Part shown: positions 8,072 to 15,802 of the stretch, in pieces
Layout: each line of letters starts with the position of its first letter
Position numbering within the stretch: the stretch's first letter is position 1
From: CAZAGD01 sp964484485
Lineage (GTDB): Bacteria > Desulfobacterota > SM23-61
Direction: 5' to 3'
Length of the DNA: 64,000 nucleotides
NCBI GenBank assembly: GCA_964484485.1
Contig: CAZAGD010000043.1
Location: 16,775 to 80,774, forward strand
Notes under the pieces: generated by a model
Databases searched by the model: none
Seen by the model: the letters and a program-made list of their open reading frames with translations, nothing else
Told to the model about the DNA's origin: nothing
Made by a program: the position numbers and the translations under genes

Positions 8072-9220
8072 TTGGCCATTTACTTAGACCATGCGGCTAC
8101 TTCTTTCCCGAAGCCGCCCTCCGTCTACCAGGCGGTTATGCATGTCCTCAGGCAGGTAGGCGGGAGTCCTGGTCGTTCGGACCATCGCGCGGCGCGGGAA
8201 GCCAGTCAGATAGTCCAAGAAACGCGGGAGAAAATTGCCCGTCTATTCGCGATCCCTCAAGCTGAACAAATTATTTTTACCCCTAATGCCACTACGGCCA
8301 TTAACTTGGGTCTAAAGGGCCTGCTCACCCCTAAAGACCATGTCCTTATCTCCTCTATGGAACATAATTCCGTAGTCCGCCCCCTGCGCGGCTTAGAGGA
8401 GCAAGGAGTAAAATTTTCTATAATTCCTTGTTCAAGGGAAGGCTATCTTGATCCTTTGGCCTTTAAAAAAGGATTACAGCGCAAGACTAAATTGATTGTT
8501 TTAACCCATGCTTCAAACGTAACCGGCATGATCTTTCCCATCGAAGAAATAGGGCACTTGGCCAGATCGCGGGGCATTTTTTTCATGGTTGACGCTGCCC
8601 AAACAGCAGGTTTGCTTCCCATCGACGTCCAGAAGATGAAAATAGATTTGTTGGCCTGTCCGGGCCATAAATCTCTTTATGGTCCCCAAGGAACTGGCTT
8701 CCTTTATGTTTCCAAGGAAATAAAATTAAAACCTCTCCTCGAAGGCGGCACCGGAACTAATTCAGAATCTGATAAACAGCCTCAAATAATGCCCTTCTGC
8801 TTAGAGAGTGGAACCCTTAATACGCCCGGAATTGCCGGATTAGGGGCGGGAATTTCTTTTATTAGGCAAGAAGGTCTGGCTAAAATTTGGAGAAAAGAGA
8901 GCAAATTGACCAAATTTTTAATGGAGGGATTGAAAAAAATTTCGGGACTTAAAATATACGGTTCTTTAAACGCCGCAGAAAGGGTGCCCGTAATCTCTTT
9001 CAATTTAAATTCTATCCATCCCGGTCACTTAGCTTACCTTCTGGATGAAATATATAATATTGGTGTACGTTCGGGCTTACATTGTGCCCCGCATGCTCAT
9101 CGCACCTTAGGTACGTTTCCTTACGGAGCTGTGCGAGTTAGTTTAGGTTTTTTTAATAGAGAAAAAGACGTGCAGGCGCTGCTTAAAGCCCTTGAAGAGA
9201 TTTCGCGGAGGAAGGTATGA
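8072..9220 (+). CDS. Class V aminotransferase, cysteine desulfurase family
   Basis: PLP-dependent enzyme that probably removes sulfur from cysteine for cofactor or tRNA modification. The N-terminus AIYLDHAATSFPKPPSVYQAV, the PLP-lysine segment CPGHKSLYGPQGTGF and the C-terminal GLHCAPHAHRTLGTFPYGAVRVS match the cysteine desulfurase-like subfamily, not canonical IscS or SufS. The Cys in GLHCAP may be the persulfide carrier. The start is TTG at 8072, preceded by GGGGGAGAAGGA. The stop overlaps the tsaD start as ATGA. Adjacency to tsaD and to a TtcA-like gene downstream hints at a role in tRNA modification, which is inference. The substrate is uncertain; 382 residues is normal. Confidence 0.85.
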   Translation: MAIYLDHAATSFPKPPSVYQAVMHVLRQVGGSPGRSDHRAAREASQIVQETREKIARLFAIPQAEQIIFTPNATTAINLGLKGLLTPKDHVLISSMEHNSVVRPLRGLEEQGVKFSIIPCSREGYLDPLAFKKGLQRKTKLIVLTHASNVTGMIFPIEEIGHLARSRGIFFMVDAAQTAGLLPIDVQKMKIDLLACPGHKSLYGPQGTGFLYVSKEIKLKPLLEGGTGTNSESDKQPQIMPFCLESGTLNTPGIAGLGAGISFIRQEGLAKIWRKESKLTKFLMEGLKKISGLKIYGSLNAAERVPVISFNLNSIHPGHLAYLLDEIYNIGVRSGLHCAPHAHRTLGTFPYGAVRVSLGFFNREKDVQALLKALEEISRRKV

Positions 9221-10227
9221 AAATTTTGGGTATAGAAACTTCATGTGATGAGACTGCTGCGGCCTTAATCGAAGATGGTAAAAATATTTTAGCTGATGTA
9301 GTTGCTTCTCAAGTATCGATCCATAGCAAATTTGGGGGCATAGTTCCAGAACTTGCTTCGCGAAGGCATGTGGAAGCCATTCTACCTGTGCTTGAAGAAG
9401 CTTTATCTAAGAGCAAGCACACGCTAAAAGATGTAGAGGCTATAGCAGTAACCCAGGGGCCCGGCCTCGTCGGTTCTTTACTTACCGGCATTGCCGTAGC
9501 CAAGTCTTTGGCCTATGTACTCAACATTCCTTGGGTAGGAGTGAACCATATCTACAGCCATATCGAGGCTATATTCCTTTCGCCGACTTACCCCCAGAGT
9601 TTCCCTTTTATTGCTTTAGTAATTTCGGGCGGCCACACTGTTCTATACCGAGTGGAAGACCATAATCATATGAACTTATTGGGGCGCACCAGAGACGACG
9701 CGGCCGGAGAGGCCTTTGATAAGGTGGCTAAATTTTTGGGATTAGGGTATCCTGGCGGAGTAATCATTGATCGTTTAGCCAAGCAAGGCGATCCCCAGAG
9801 CATCGACTTTCCCCGTCCTTTATTAGACAATGATTCTTTTGATTTTAGTTTTAGTGGTTTGAAAACCGCGGTCTTGCAGTATGTGCGCAATCTAAAAAAG
9901 GAACTTTCCCCCGTCCAGATCTCGGCCATAGCCGCTTCATTTCAAGAAGCCGTGGTGGATACATTACTGACTAAAACTATGCGGGCTGCTAAATACCATA
10001 AGCTTAATCAAGTGGTTATCGTAGGCGGAGTGGCCTGCAATTCCCGTTTGCGAGAGAAATTTTGGCAAGAAAGCCAGGAAGCAGAGATTTCTGTTTTTTT
10101 CCCTCCTCCCAGATTTTGCACGGATAACGCAGCTATGGTGGCTGCAGCAGGTTATCATCTTTTATTAAAGGGACAAAAAGCTGATCTTGGGCTTAATGCT
10201 TATTCTCGCTTAGCCAAGTCGTCCTGA
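9217..10227 (+). CDS. tsaD: tRNA N6-threonylcarbamoyladenosine transferase TsaD
   Basis: Catalytic subunit that transfers threonylcarbamoyl to A37 of ANN-decoding tRNAs. The start MKILGIETSCDETAAALI is canonical. The metal-binding HIYSH motif (HxxxH) is near residue 112, followed by ALVISGGHT, RDDAAGEAFDKVAKFLGLGYPGG and GGVACNSRLRE. The final metal ligand lies in FCTDNAAMVA. At 336 residues it is full length. It overlaps the preceding desulfurase by 4 bp and is followed by rsmA. Its partner tsaE is in the same window at 59.8 kb; tsaB and tsaC are not seen. Confidence 0.97.
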   Translation: MKILGIETSCDETAAALIEDGKNILADVVASQVSIHSKFGGIVPELASRRHVEAILPVLEEALSKSKHTLKDVEAIAVTQGPGLVGSLLTGIAVAKSLAYVLNIPWVGVNHIYSHIEAIFLSPTYPQSFPFIALVISGGHTVLYRVEDHNHMNLLGRTRDDAAGEAFDKVAKFLGLGYPGGVIIDRLAKQGDPQSIDFPRPLLDNDSFDFSFSGLKTAVLQYVRNLKKELSPVQISAIAASFQEAVVDTLLTKTMRAAKYHKLNQVVIVGGVACNSRLREKFWQESQEAEISVFFPPPRFCTDNAAMVAAAGYHLLLKGQKADLGLNAYSRLAKSS

Positions 10228-10317
10228 AGCGGAGAGGATTATCTATTTTTTGTCTATTCTGCCGCTGCGCGGGAAAATAGGGAAAAACAAAAAAATTACC
10301 TTAAGCTTTAGCTGGCC

Positions 10318-11163
10318 ATGAGTCTGCTAAAAAAGATTAAAGAACTAAGGATTTCTCCGCGGAAAAAACTGGGCCAGCATTTCGTTATCGATGGTCGAAT
10401 AATCCGAAGAATAGTAAATTCCGCCGCCTTACAACCGGATGATATAGTGGTAGAAATTGGAGCTGGTCTGGGTAATCTCACCGCTCCTTTAGCAGAGCAG
10501 GCTGGCCATGTGTACGCCATTGAAATTGATCGGCGCTTATTCGGGGAACTGCAAAAAGAATTTCAAGGAAATGAAAAAATAGAAATAGTTCCGGGAGATG
10601 CTCTAGAGCTGGATTTTGCCCCGTGGTTTAAAAGATGGCAAAGGCGGATGAAAGTAGTAGCTAATTTGCCTTACGAAATTTCTAGTCCAATGATTTTTCG
10701 TTTCTTTCAAGAGCGGCAATATTTTTCGCTTTTGGTGTTGATGCTGCAGATGGAAGTCGCCCGCAGGGTAGTTGCTGTACCAGGTACAAAAGAATATGGA
10801 CCGTTGAGTATCTGGTCTCAACTCTATGCCCATGCCCAAATTTTATTTACGGTCAGTCCCCAAGCCTTCTTCCCTCCTCCGCGAGTGGAATCTGCCGTAG
10901 TTAAATTCGAAGTCTTAGCTGATACCGACTTAGAGAAGAAAGAGGAAGAATTATTAAATTCGTTAGTACGGGCGGCTTTTACCTATAGGCGAAAGACTAT
11001 TTTAAATGCCTTAAAGATGGCCGGTATATCTTCCTTTTCCCCAGAAAAAATATTGGTCGCCTTAAAAGCGGTGGGAATTTCTCCGCAAGCGCGAGGCGAA
11101 GCCCTCTCTTTAAAACAATTCCAGGATCTTAGCGAGCAATTGCGGCGAATAAAAGAGCAATGA
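10318..11163 (+). CDS. rsmA: 16S rRNA (adenine1518/1519-N6)-dimethyltransferase RsmA (KsgA)
   Basis: Dimethylates two adjacent adenines in the 3' hairpin of 16S rRNA during small-subunit maturation. The 281-residue protein contains KKLGQHFVID at the N-terminus, SAM motif I VVEIGAGLGNLTAPLA, AIEIDRRL, and the catalytic NLPYEISSPMI motif. A C-terminal PPPRVESAVVKF segment is also typical. The next gene starts inside its stop codon (ATGA). The 90-bp gap to tsaD carries no obvious gene. The start ATG lies at 10318; the ribosome site is not strong. Confidence 0.96.
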   Translation: MSLLKKIKELRISPRKKLGQHFVIDGRIIRRIVNSAALQPDDIVVEIGAGLGNLTAPLAEQAGHVYAIEIDRRLFGELQKEFQGNEKIEIVPGDALELDFAPWFKRWQRRMKVVANLPYEISSPMIFRFFQERQYFSLLVLMLQMEVARRVVAVPGTKEYGPLSIWSQLYAHAQILFTVSPQAFFPPPRVESAVVKFEVLADTDLEKKEEELLNSLVRAAFTYRRKTILNALKMAGISSFSPEKILVALKAVGISPQARGEALSLKQFQDLSEQLRRIKEQ

Positions 11164-12320
11164 AGAAAAAGAAAATTATTTTATCCGTTTTTTTAATCCT
11201 CCTTTTTTTCAGTTTTGTATTCACTTCCTATGGGGAACGCCTTTTTTGGAGTGTCTTAGTCTTGAATGAAATTCTCCATTTTGAGAAACCTGGATTACTT
11301 TGGCAGGTTTCTTCAACCCCTAAAATAATAGAGGTAACCTTTCCCGGGCCGCGGGGGATGGTGAAGGCTGATTTGTATTTGCCACAACCCATAATTAAAA
11401 GGGCTGGAATCCTCCTTAATCACGGCGTGATCGATACAGGCAAAGATGATCCTCGTTTGCGGCGCTTGGCCGAAATCCTTTGCCGAGCCGGCTTCGTAGT
11501 TTTGATCCCAGACTTCACTGGAATGCGCTCTTTTCGTATCTCGCCAACGGATATTGAGGAAATCCAAAGTGCCTTTGAACATTTTATCCAAATGGAAAAC
11601 TATATTTTAAAAGAAGCTTGCGGCTTATTCGGTTTTAGCTATGGCGCGGGACCGACTATTATAGCAGCTTGTCAGCCGAAAATTCGAGATAAAGTTCGCT
11701 TCGTCGTCTCGTTTGGCGGCTATTTTGATTTAAAGAATGTTCTTTCATACATAGGAACTGGTTATTTTGAATTCGGCGGAAATAAATATTTTCGCCCGCC
11801 TCAAGAATATGGGAAATGGGTTTTCTTAGCCAACAACCTGGACTTGGTAAGGTCTGCCAAAGATCGTTCTATTTTAAAAGAATTGGTTAAAGTCAAACTT
11901 AAGGATGAAAAAGCACCGGTGGGCCACTACCTTAGTGAACTGGGCCAAGAAGGCCAAGATATTTTAGCTCTTTTATCTCATCATGACCCCAAACAAACAG
12001 AAGCCATAATCAAAAGACTGCCTCTTTCGATTCAACGCGACTTAGATGCCTTAGCCGTCGGCGCTGCCTTACCCAATTTAAAAGCTGATATTATCTTAGT
12101 CCATGGGGAAGATGATGATCTAATCCCTTTCACAGAAACTCTACGTTTAGCCCAGTCTGTCCCCGATCCTCAAAGAGCCTACTGGAAAATTATCCGCACC
12201 TTTGCTCATGTGGATCCTGAGCGTTATCCACTAAATATTAAAAATTTATTTTATTTTTATCTTCCGGAAGGGTGGAAGATGTTCGCTTTGGTAAATAAGT
12301 TAATGCACTATAAAAGGTAA
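11160..12320 (+). CDS. Membrane-anchored alpha/beta hydrolase of unknown substrate
   Basis: The 386-residue protein begins with MKKKKIILSVFLILLFFSF, one hydrophobic segment that is either a signal anchor or an uncleaved signal. An alpha/beta-hydrolase fold follows: a nucleophile elbow GFSYGAG (Ser) near residue 157, an acidic residue in LVHGEDDDLIPF near residue 315, and a candidate His in FAHVDP near residue 347. A dienelactone-hydrolase-like start of the fold is seen in AGILLNHG. The substrate cannot be told from the sequence. It overlaps rsmA by 4 bp and precedes a TtcA-like gene, so it is probably cotranscribed with RNA-modification genes without an evident functional link. Confidence 0.75.
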   Translation: MKKKKIILSVFLILLFFSFVFTSYGERLFWSVLVLNEILHFEKPGLLWQVSSTPKIIEVTFPGPRGMVKADLYLPQPIIKRAGILLNHGVIDTGKDDPRLRRLAEILCRAGFVVLIPDFTGMRSFRISPTDIEEIQSAFEHFIQMENYILKEACGLFGFSYGAGPTIIAACQPKIRDKVRFVVSFGGYFDLKNVLSYIGTGYFEFGGNKYFRPPQEYGKWVFLANNLDLVRSAKDRSILKELVKVKLKDEKAPVGHYLSELGQEGQDILALLSHHDPKQTEAIIKRLPLSIQRDLDALAVGAALPNLKADIILVHGEDDDLIPFTETLRLAQSVPDPQRAYWKIIRTFAHVDPERYPLNIKNLFYFYLPEGWKMFALVNKLMHYKR

Positions 12321-12356
12321 AAAGTTGAAGAAAGAGGGTAGGGGAAATAAAGAGAA

Positions 12357-13094
12357 ATGAGTAAACTTTATCTTCATCTTCGGAAAAGGTTTGAACAGGC
12401 AATTCTTAAACATAAGATGCTTGCGGCCGGAGATCGGGTATTAGTAGGCGTCTCCGGTGGGGCTGACAGCCTTACCCTTCTTAAGTTACTAACCGGCCCC
12501 ATGCTTTTTGCCCCTAAGCCAGATTTTGTCTTAGCCGTGCACGTGGATTTGGGGTTTGATGGAAGCGCGGGAGATTCAATTTCTGCCTTGGAGAAATATT
12601 TCCAGGTCGAGGGATATAATTACCAGATTGAAAAAACGAATATTGGCCAGCTGGCGCATAGCGAATTTAACCGCAAAGCCAGCCCGTGCTTTTTATGTTC
12701 CCGTCTGCGCCGGAAGAAACTTTTTGAATTGGCCAGAGATTATAAGTGTAATAAAGTAGCTTTAGCTCATCATAAGGATGATTTGATCGAGACTCTACTG
12801 CTCAATATTTTTTTTGCCCGAGAGATCAGCACCATGCCTCCTTATCAATCTTTCTTTAAAGGAAATTTTTACTTGATGCGGCCGCTGGCTTATATCGAGG
12901 AAACACTTCTCAAAAGATTTGCGCGTGAAGAAGGACTACCGGTGATGAAAGTAAATTGTCCATCGGCTGGGAAGACCAAAAGGCAGTATATAAAAGATTT
13001 ATTAAAAAAATTGGAAGAGGATCATCGGGGAGTAAAAGATAATATTTTTAAGGCTATGAAGCATGTGAAACCAGATTATTTGTTGGTTGAATAA
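12357..13094 (+). CDS. TtcA-type PP-loop ATPase (tRNA 2-thiolation family)
   Basis: Adenylating PP-loop enzyme related to TtcA, which makes 2-thiocytidine-32 in tRNA with a 4Fe-4S cluster. The ATP motif VGVSGGADSLTLL is near residue 28. A CxxC pair lies in SPCFLCSRLRRKKLFE near residue 105, and a third cysteine in NCPSAGKTKR near residue 200; together these could ligate a cluster. KVALAHHKDDLIETLLLN is the typical second motif. At 245 residues it is near the TtcA core length. TtcA itself or a paralogue with another tRNA target are both possible. It ends the tsaD-rsmA run; no terminator is obvious. Confidence 0.82.
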   Translation: MSKLYLHLRKRFEQAILKHKMLAAGDRVLVGVSGGADSLTLLKLLTGPMLFAPKPDFVLAVHVDLGFDGSAGDSISALEKYFQVEGYNYQIEKTNIGQLAHSEFNRKASPCFLCSRLRRKKLFELARDYKCNKVALAHHKDDLIETLLLNIFFAREISTMPPYQSFFKGNFYLMRPLAYIEETLLKRFAREEGLPVMKVNCPSAGKTKRQYIKDLLKKLEEDHRGVKDNIFKAMKHVKPDYLLVE

Positions 13095-13171
13095 CCCTCC
13101 CAACATCCCTTTAGAAAAGAGCGGAATCCCCCTTCTCTTTTTTTCTAAGAGACTGTGTCATAATGAATAAA

Positions 13172-13245
13172 TAGCTTAAATTTCACTTCTCTCCCTCCTG
13201 CCTTTCTCCTGTTGGCGAGAGATATTAAAACTGATTGACTTTGAG
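13172..13245. mobile_element. Truncated right end of the MITE-like family (remnant E)
   Basis: About 74 bp aligns with the right arm of element D (poly-pyrimidine block, then CTGTTGGCGAGA, then ATTAAAACTGATTGAC) and ends GACTTTGAG where the family ends GACGGTCAG. The left half is missing. The end at 13245 lies exactly 12 bp before TTGACA of the tRNA-Met promoter, the same phase as in elements A, B, C and remnant F. Confidence 0.6.
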
Positions 13246-13257
13246 CCCATAAAAATA

Positions 13258-13285
13258 TTGACAATCAAATAAAATTTAATATTAT
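13258..13285 (+). promoter_or_regulatory. Promoter for tRNA-Met
   Basis: A perfect TTGACA (13258-13263), a 16-bp AT-rich spacer and TATTAT (13280-13285) lie 25 bp before the tRNA. This is a strong sigma70-type match with the start expected near 13292. Confidence 0.7.
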
Positions 13286-13309
13286 ATTTCTATATTCTTC
13301 TTTCATCGT

Positions 13310-13386
13310 GGCGGTGTAGCTCAGTGGGTTAGAGCATGCGGCTCATATCCGCAGAGTCCGGGGTTCGAATCCCTGCACCGCCACCA
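13310..13386 (+). tRNA. tRNA-Met (anticodon CAT), CCA encoded
   Basis: A full cloverleaf: acceptor GGCGGTG pairs with CACCGCC; D arm GCTC...GAGC; anticodon stem TGCGG/CCGCA with loop CTCATAT giving anticodon CAT; T arm CGGGG TTCGAAT CCCTG; discriminator A followed by CCA in the DNA. The 5' pair G1-C72 excludes the initiator, which has a mismatch there. The overall sequence resembles elongator tRNA-Met, but a CAT anticodon is also used by tRNA-Ile2 after lysidine modification, so that remains possible. Confidence 0.92.
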
Positions 13387-13882
13387 TTTTTCGCCCATTT
13401 AAATTTTAATTCCCCTCTCATATTTCTTTTGTATTTATTCATATAGGAACTCTAATTTTTTAAAATTATTTAATTATTTTGTAAAAAATAAAGGGCGAGA
13501 TTATATGATTTTGAGCACCTTCAGGGTCATTCCTGTCCCAGGTGAGAATCCAGAAGAGATTAAAAAGATCTCTTAAAAAGTTTTGAAAAAAATAAATTTG
13601 GCCATTCTTGGGAGGCAAAAAGTCTATTGATTTTAATATGTTCTTAGGCTCCTGCTTCCGCAGGAGTGACCAAAAATGGGTTTTCAGAGATCTCAAAAAA
13701 AAACCGGATTGCTGTTTTCATAGGAACCACGAAGGCTTATCTTGCTCAAAAGCTGAATGTATAAAACGAATCAGGCATGATTATCGGGCATCACTAATAT
13801 ATTTCAGTTAGTGACTATTTTTTTAAAAAGAAAGGTTCATTTTGGGTTTTCTTTAACCGGAATTGCGCAAATAAAAATATCG
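13387..13882. other. Intergenic stretch without a convincing gene
   Basis: Nearly 500 bp after tRNA-Met with no supported gene. It holds a dispersed hairpin repeat around 13641-13698 (a CTCCTGCTTCCGCAGGAG stem followed by TGACCAAAAATGG and TTTTCAGAGATCTC). That repeat resembles the reverse complement of 27330-27378 and, for the hairpin, 18995-19025. The short open frames here lack ribosome sites and recognisable protein features. Confidence 0.5.
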
Positions 13883-14176
13883 CTGACCGTTGATCACTTT
13901 TAATATTTATCGCCAGCAAAAGACAGGCGGGAGGGGAGAGGTAAAATTAAAATCGGCTGGGAATTGCTTAACTCCTTCTTACCCACCCTTTATCCGCCAT
14001 AAACAGCGGGGATAAACTTATCTTGAAAATAAAAACGCGAATAATTCTCCCTAATTTAAAGTGCAGACTTTTTTATTCCCCGCCCACGCCGATGAAAGAA
14101 CCAGGGCCTCATTTTAATGAGCCTTTCTCCCTCCCGCCTGAAATAGGTACGAATTTCAAAAGTGATTGACGGTCAG
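13883..14176. mobile_element. MITE-like element B (294 bp) with perfect 9-bp target duplication
   Basis: The left end CTGACCGTTGATCACTTTT and right end AAAAGTGATTGACGGTCAG are inverted repeats with 17 of 19 matches. Both flanks read aaaatatcg (13874-13882 and 14177-14185), a perfect 9-bp duplication. The interior matches element D in reverse complement over its whole length, including the GCCTCATTTTAATGAGCC palindrome at 14106-14123. There is no open frame of useful size, so it would be non-autonomous. The right end is 12 bp before the -35 TTGACT of the downstream TTT receptor gene. Confidence 0.88.
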
Positions 14177-14188
14177 AAAATATCGACC

Positions 14189-14219
14189 TTGACTTTTCAT
14201 TCGGCACAGTTAATATAAT
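14189..14219 (+). promoter_or_regulatory. Promoter for the TTT receptor gene
   Basis: TTGACT (14189-14194) is followed after 16 bp by TAATAT (14211-14216), or after 19 bp by a perfect TATAAT (14214-14219). It lies 12 bp beyond the right end of element B and 55 bp before the ATG. Confidence 0.55.
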
Positions 14220-14274
14220 TAAAAATTTATTTGTAAATTTATCCTACAAAAAATCGAGTGGGGAGGGATAATTT

Positions 14275-15261
14275 ATGTTAAACAATTTTAAATCTTTTTT
14301 TTCGGTAATCGTTTTCTTTTTCTGCTTTTTTATTTTGAGCTCTCCTAATGTTCATGCCCAGGATTTTCCAACCAAGCCAATTACAATTTATTGTGGCTTT
14401 GAAGCCGGAGCCACTACTGACCTTACAGCCCGAGCTTTAGCCGAAGAAGCCCAGAAGATCATGGGAGTGCCTGTAGTGGTGGAAAATAAAGCCGGCGGGG
14501 GAGCTACCGTGGCTGCTACGCTTGTAGCCAGCAAAAAACCTGACGGGTATACTTTAGCGGTTATTTCCTCTTCCGCTTTAGACACTCGCCACATGATGCT
14601 GAACGTACCTTATGACCCCTTTAAAGACTTCACTTATATTCTCGCCTACGCTACCTACATTGGCGGCATTTGCGTAAAGAAAGAAGCTCCCTTTAGAACT
14701 CTTCAAGATCTTTTAGAAGAGGCGCGCAAACGTCCGGGTGAATTATCTTATAGTTCTTCTGGAACTGGAGCCACGCAACAACTTGCCGTAGAATATTTAG
14801 CCAAGCAAGCAAATATAAAATTTAAGCATGTTCCTTACAAAGGAGGCGCTCCTGCTTGCACTGCACTCATTGGCGGCCATGTAGACTTTACTGCCGGAGC
14901 CGGTATTCATTTAAACTATGTTAAACAAGGCGTATTCCGGATGCTGGCCGTGACTGTAACAGAGCAAAGAGATCCTGATTTTCCTGATATTCCCACTTTG
15001 AAAGACCTTGGTTATAAAGATGTTCCTCCTGCTCTGTATCTATTGGTCGCCCCTAAAGGGCTTCCCGATCCTATTTTTAAAAAAATAGAAACGGTTTTTA
15101 CGCAGGCCGCCCATTCTCCAGAATTTAAAAAAGTGCTCAAAAATTTATCAGTACCATTTACATTTAAGAATAGGAGAGAGTTGGAAACCGATTTTCCCAA
15201 AACTTATCAGTTTTATGCGCAGCTGCTCAAAGAGATAGGCATCGAAATGCGCAAGAAGTAA
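14275..15261 (+). CDS. TTT-family (Bug/TctC) periplasmic solute receptor, orphan
   Basis: Periplasmic binding protein for carboxylate-type solutes of tripartite tricarboxylate transporters. The 328 residues start with a signal peptide ending near ANVHAQ-type sequence (SSPNVHAQ, about residue 29). FPTKPITIYCGFEAGATTDLTARALA and VENKAGGGATVAATLVASKKPDGYTL follow, diagnostic of the Bug family. Two ligand-contact loops typical of the family are recognisable (SSSGTGATQQLA and VPYKGGAPA). No tctA/tctB membrane genes are adjacent, so it must use distant permeases or act as a sensor-type receptor. The ribosome site GGGGAGGGATAATTT precedes the ATG. Ligand unknown. Confidence 0.92.
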   Translation: MLNNFKSFFSVIVFFFCFFILSSPNVHAQDFPTKPITIYCGFEAGATTDLTARALAEEAQKIMGVPVVVENKAGGGATVAATLVASKKPDGYTLAVISSSALDTRHMMLNVPYDPFKDFTYILAYATYIGGICVKKEAPFRTLQDLLEEARKRPGELSYSSSGTGATQQLAVEYLAKQANIKFKHVPYKGGAPACTALIGGHVDFTAGAGIHLNYVKQGVFRMLAVTVTEQRDPDFPDIPTLKDLGYKDVPPALYLLVAPKGLPDPIFKKIETVFTQAAHSPEFKKVLKNLSVPFTFKNRRELETDFPKTYQFYAQLLKEIGIEMRKK

Positions 15262-15645
15262 ACTTAAATTGCTGCTTACCATATCGGAAAAGTTGCCGAA
15301 TCTCTCGGGGATGCATATTTTTAAATCTGGTCGCTCCATCTTTCTTCCTTTAGAGATTTAAATTTTTCCCTTAAAAAAATTTTTATTTATCTTTTAAAAG
15401 TGAGCAAGAAAGTAATAATCTCCTCTAGCCCCTCCTTAAAAAAGAGGGGAATGAATAATGAATTTAGAAAAGGAAAGAATTCAGAAATAAGGAATTTGCT
15501 GATTATGGGCAACGTTTTTTAGGTATGCCCTTGCGGCCAATTACATCCTATTCTTAATAAGGTGAAATAAGTATAGGACCAGGGCTTGGCCCTTGCTGGA
15601 TAGCGGCCAGGGCTGAAGGTCTGCCTTACGAAAAATATCTTTGAC
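15262..15645. repeat. Intergenic region with GC-hairpin and GGCAAGGG-type repeats
   Basis: No gene is supported. A CCCCTC/GAGGGG hairpin lies at 15429-15449 and belongs to the same class as the hairpins at 32130 and 42819. An AGGGCTTGGCCCTTGCT palindrome lies at 15580-15597 and belongs to the dispersed GGCAAGGG...CCCTTGCC family. The right end of a MITE-like element follows immediately. Confidence 0.5.
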
Positions 15646-15665
15646 AAAAAGTGATCGACGGTGAG
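15646..15665. mobile_element. Solo right terminus of the MITE-like family (remnant F)
   Basis: AAAAAGTGATCGACGGTGAG differs from the terminus of element C by one base. No matching left end is found upstream, so only the terminus survives. It ends exactly 12 bp before the -35 TTGACA of the TRAP operon promoter. Confidence 0.6.
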
Positions 15666-15677
15666 TTTAAAATAATA

Positions 15678-15705
15678 TTGACATGAATTAAAAAAAAATT
15701 AAAAT
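15678..15705 (+). promoter_or_regulatory. Promoter for the TRAP operon
   Basis: A perfect TTGACA (15678-15683), 16-bp spacer and TAAAAT (15700-15705), about 100 bp before the receptor ATG. The same -10 and spacer occur at the first TAXI gene (23606-23579, minus). Confidence 0.6.
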
Positions 15706-15802
15706 AAGCTTTAATCTAATCTTTGGTCAATTGCTATAATTGAAATTGCTAAAGAACGAAAAAAAGACCAAGATTAAAAAAAATTAATAAAAGGAGGGGG
15801 TT

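Noticed and set aside
13466..13811. Short open frames on both strands after tRNA-Met
   Set aside because: They lie in repeat-derived AT-rich DNA, have no ribosome sites, and their products resemble no protein.
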